The position numbers and the translations under genes are program-made. From an uncultured Lachnospiraceae bacterium (lineage in GTDB: Bacteria > Bacillota > Clostridia > Lachnospirales > Lachnospiraceae), in contig CAJUJP010000020.1 in NCBI GenBank assembly GCA_910586615.1, positions 40,836-66,960 on the forward strand: 26,125 bases of DNA. The letters are read 5' to 3'. The number at the start of each line of letters is the position of its first letter. Position 1 is the stretch's first letter. A model generated the notes under the pieces. That model was given only the letters and a program-made list of their open reading frames with translations, made no database searches and was not told the origin of the DNA. Positions 24,327 to 26,125 of the stretch are shown one piece after another.

Positions 24327-24778
24327 ATGCGAACCATAAGCCAAGTTGCAGAATTAACAGGCATAAGCACACGAACATTGCAATACTATGACGAGATTGG
24401 ATTGTTAAAGCCAAGCCAATTGACTGAATCCGGCTATCGCCTATATGATGATGAAGCCTTGCAAAAGCTGCAGCAAATCCTGTTTTTTAAGAAATTGGAA
24501 AGCAATCTGATCTATTGTATGGCAGACTAACCGCCGATTTGTCAGAAGATGTTTCTTCCCCTAAAATACAATCCATTGTACACGAACTATTGCAGCTTAT
24601 ACAGGAAAACAGCACCAGCGTATCCCTCGATAAGCCCTGTATCCATGTTCTTATCGACACATATGCAAGCGATTATATTAAAAGCATGACTGACAGTAAG
24701 TATGGAAAAGGAGCTTCTGATTATATTGTAAAAGCGTTCCGTTATCACTCGGAGCATAACGCTTCCGAAAACAATTAG
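24327..24778 (+). pseudogene. MerR-family regulator with TipAS domain, internally deleted
   Basis: The N-terminal MerR helix-turn-helix and wing are intact: TISQVAELTGISTRTLQYYD, then EIGLLKPSQLTESGYRLYDD to LFFKKLE. The frame then runs into a stop at 24528-24530. From about 24520, in another frame, the end of a TipAS-like drug-binding domain follows (RLTADLSEDVSSPKIQSIVH, DYIKSMTDSKYGKGASDYIV). The linker helix and first part of TipAS, normally over 100 residues, are missing, so this is a deletion plus frameshift. AAGGAG precedes the ATG. A short DNA-binding fragment of 67 residues might still be made. Intact homologues activate drug-efflux or stress genes after binding a compound. Confidence 0.88.
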
Positions 24779-24872
24779 AGGCAGCAGGCACTCTCACCAT
24801 CAAAAATATATACCGACAATTAACCGTTCCCGCTATGTCGAAAAATAACTTGCCACACTTTAGAAAGCCTTA

Positions 24873-24901
24873 GTGACATTTAAATTTTCTTGTGATATAG
24901 T
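24873..24901 (+). promoter_or_regulatory. Promoter of the 101-residue ORF
   Basis: GTGACA (24873-24878), exactly 17 bp, TATAGT (24896-24901) with an extended TGA before the -10 box. Confidence 0.65.
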
Positions 24902-24934
24902 GGACTTCCACTTTTAAGAAGGAGTTGATGATAT

Positions 24935-25240
24935 ATGCCACAGATGAACAAGGGCGGTAAATTTATTTTCGGAAAATCACTGATACGAGATGATTTGACA
25001 ATCCATCTCCCAACACAGGCTCTTACAGAATACAACGCCACAGTAGAGGGAAAAGTCTATCTTTTTACTGGAAGCAAGGTCACCGGCGGCTTTTGTGTGA
25101 CAAGAAAAGGATTGTTAGAACCGTCAAAGTTAGGACACATTCTTACCGATCATCCGGCTCTACAGAATTATCAGACCGCAGAGGGCGAATGTGTCATATG
25201 TAACACCAAATCACTCTGCCTACAGTTTATCCTAAGCTGA
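24935..25240 (+). CDS. Unrecognised protein, probably C-terminally truncated
   Basis: A 101-residue protein with a strong promoter and AAGGAG ten bases before its ATG. The N-terminal part (KGGKFIFGKSLIRDDLTIHL, then EGKVYLFTGSKVTGGFCVTR) looks like a conserved beta-rich domain that I recall only from hypothetical Clostridia proteins, which I believe are longer. The last twenty residues (ECVICNTKSLCLQFILS) fit poorly and end one base before the stop codon of the convergent methyltransferase, suggesting that its tail was cut by a rearrangement. No function can be given. Confidence 0.6.
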   Translation: MPQMNKGGKFIFGKSLIRDDLTIHLPTQALTEYNATVEGKVYLFTGSKVTGGFCVTRKGLLEPSKLGHILTDHPALQNYQTAEGECVICNTKSLCLQFILS

Positions 25241-25241
25241 C

Positions 25242-26012
25242 TTAAAGTTTTCTTGCCTTGATACAGAACGAAACTGGCAGCATTTTAGCTTTCCTTGTTT
25301 TAGGGTCAACATCTCCTGTAGCATTTAATGATTTATTATCTGACTCTTCCACTAACTGCTCTACTACAAATCCTGCTTTTGCCAATGCATTAATATATGT
25401 TGACATCTTTCTGTTACATAAAATAATTTCACTATCATGCACAGGCATTTTGAAATATGATTCGTCATAATAACTTTTCATCATTACCAACTTTTCACCT
25501 TCAAAAACATCTTTACGTTCATCACATGACCATGCCACACAATAATTCAATGTATGATGCCAACTAAATATGAAAATGCCACCCTTCTTCAAGTAAGAGG
25601 CAATCTTATCAAATGTTCCCTGTAAATCGGTTGTCCAGCCAATGCCGTAGATGGAATATACATAATCAAAATACCCTTTAGGCACATCAAGTTCATCCTC
25701 CATCTTTGAGCACAATAACTTTGCCGAATATCCACTGTCACTTAAAAGTTTTGCTGCATTATCAAGCTGCTTTTGGGACAGATCAACGCCCCATAACTCC
25801 CCTGCACCTTTTTCAGCATTATACTTCAATGAATGTCCGCTGCCACAGCAAATCTCCAGCATTTTCTTTCCCGCAACATCACCGAATAAATGCAAGTCAT
25901 CTTCTGTTGGAAATCGTACCCCATACACCGGAAGTGCCGTTGTTCCAAACCACAGATCAGCATGGTCATTCCAATATGTTTTATTGTTCTCAATGATCTC
26001 GGCACGTTCCAT
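25242..26012 (-). CDS. Class I SAM-dependent methyltransferase
   Basis: A 256-residue protein with a Rossmann-fold methyltransferase domain. Motif I is KMLEICCGSGHSLKYNAEKG, followed by the acidic loop GVDLSQKQLDNA that would hold the SAM ribose, and by YVYSIYGIGWTTD and LKKGGIFIFSWHH as later core strands. The substrate cannot be inferred. GGAG lies six bases before the ATG at 26012, favoured over an ATG at 26024. A perfect hairpin dyad lies just upstream and may be its operator. Confidence 0.87.
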   Translation of the reverse strand: MERAEIIENNKTYWNDHADLWFGTTALPVYGVRFPTEDDLHLFGDVAGKKMLEICCGSGHSLKYNAEKGAGELWGVDLSQKQLDNAAKLLSDSGYSAKLLCSKMEDELDVPKGYFDYVYSIYGIGWTTDLQGTFDKIASYLKKGGIFIFSWHHTLNYCVAWSCDERKDVFEGEKLVMMKSYYDESYFKMPVHDSEIILCNRKMSTYINALAKAGFVVEQLVEESDNKSLNATGDVDPKTRKAKMLPVSFCIKARKL

Positions 26013-26039
26013 ATTTAACTCCATTTCTGCGCTGCTTTT

Positions 26040-26058
26040 GTCTCAACTATGTTGAGAC
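26040..26058. promoter_or_regulatory. Perfect dyad upstream of the methyltransferase
   Basis: GTCTCAAC and GTTGAGAC separated by three bases, ending 28 bp before the methyltransferase start. With no T-tract on either side it looks more like a repressor site or leader hairpin than a terminator. Confidence 0.45.
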
Positions 26059-26068
26059 GTCGCATTAA

Positions 26069-26105
26069 ACGAGTTTGTGGCAAGCAGCGCGCAGACACAA
26101 ATCTC
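26069..26105. repeat. Imperfect inverted repeat at the window end
   Basis: CGAGTTTGTG pairs with CACAAATCTCG (one bulged T) around a GC-rich centre. It resembles other hairpins beginning CGAG in this window, but the match is loose. Confidence 0.3.
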
Positions 26106-26125
26106 GCGATTGAAAATTTTAATTT

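Noticed and set aside
1..26125. CRISPR array, tRNA or rRNA genes
   Set aside because: No regularly spaced repeats, no tRNA-like T-loop/acceptor pattern and no rRNA sequence were noticed by eye; no covariance search could be run.

Overview
The window reads as a chromosome segment from a gut-type Firmicute, most likely a member of the Lachnospiraceae (Clostridia). This rests on AGGAGG-type ribosome binding sites, moderate GC, Clostridia-style protein families (DUF4180, DUF3788, a zinc-ribbon protein with a possible Tim44-like domain, a Memo-AMMECR1 fusion) and a host-glycan operon. No rRNA, tRNA, CRISPR array or intact insertion sequence was seen.

Region 1 (1-4262). A plus-strand AraC/GyrI-type regulator converges on a minus-strand carboxylesterase, and the two share a long bidirectional terminator hairpin (1031-1070). 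Upstream of the esterase is a membrane diguanylate cyclase (Cache-HAMP-GGDEF) with its own promoter. The AraC/GyrI gene carries a strong in-frame internal Shine-Dalgarno and ATG exactly at the domain boundary.

Region 2 (4226-12456). This is a complete-looking galacto-N-biose/lacto-N-biose (GNB/LNB) uptake and phosphorolysis operon on the minus strand. Its order is solute-binding lipoprotein, attenuator-like terminator, two ABC permeases, a 55-residue membrane protein, GH112 phosphorylase, and NahK-like N-acetylhexosamine kinase, followed by a terminator. A divergent AraC regulator (11545-12456) probably controls it. The 376-bp divergent spacer holds candidate promoters and a perfect 10-bp inverted repeat. 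The phosphorylase should release galactose 1-phosphate and GlcNAc or GalNAc, and the kinase should phosphorylate the amino sugar. No ATPase subunit or GalT/GalE partner is in the window.

Region 3 (12536-18746). It holds a double zinc-ribbon membrane protein, an AAC(3)-family acetyltransferase, the wreck of a MalY/PatB-type C-S lyase fused end-on to a DUF4180 gene, a TetR regulator with a clear promoter and operator-like dyad, and a two-gene AmmeMemoRadiSam cassette (Memo-AMMECR1 fusion plus radical SAM enzyme) closed by a strong terminator.

Region 4 (18860-26125). This accessory stretch has smaller genes, becomes visibly more AT-rich to the right, and is scattered with decayed genes. It holds DUF3788, TfoX C-terminal and VOC proteins, a two-FtsX-domain ABC permease without an ATPase gene, a flavoprotein and a methyltransferase. 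The remnants are a GNAT tail, a MerR-TipAS gene that lost its middle but kept a textbook 19-bp-spacer MerR promoter, and a possibly truncated ORF that ends one base before the convergent methyltransferase. Several of these remnants look like internal-deletion products.
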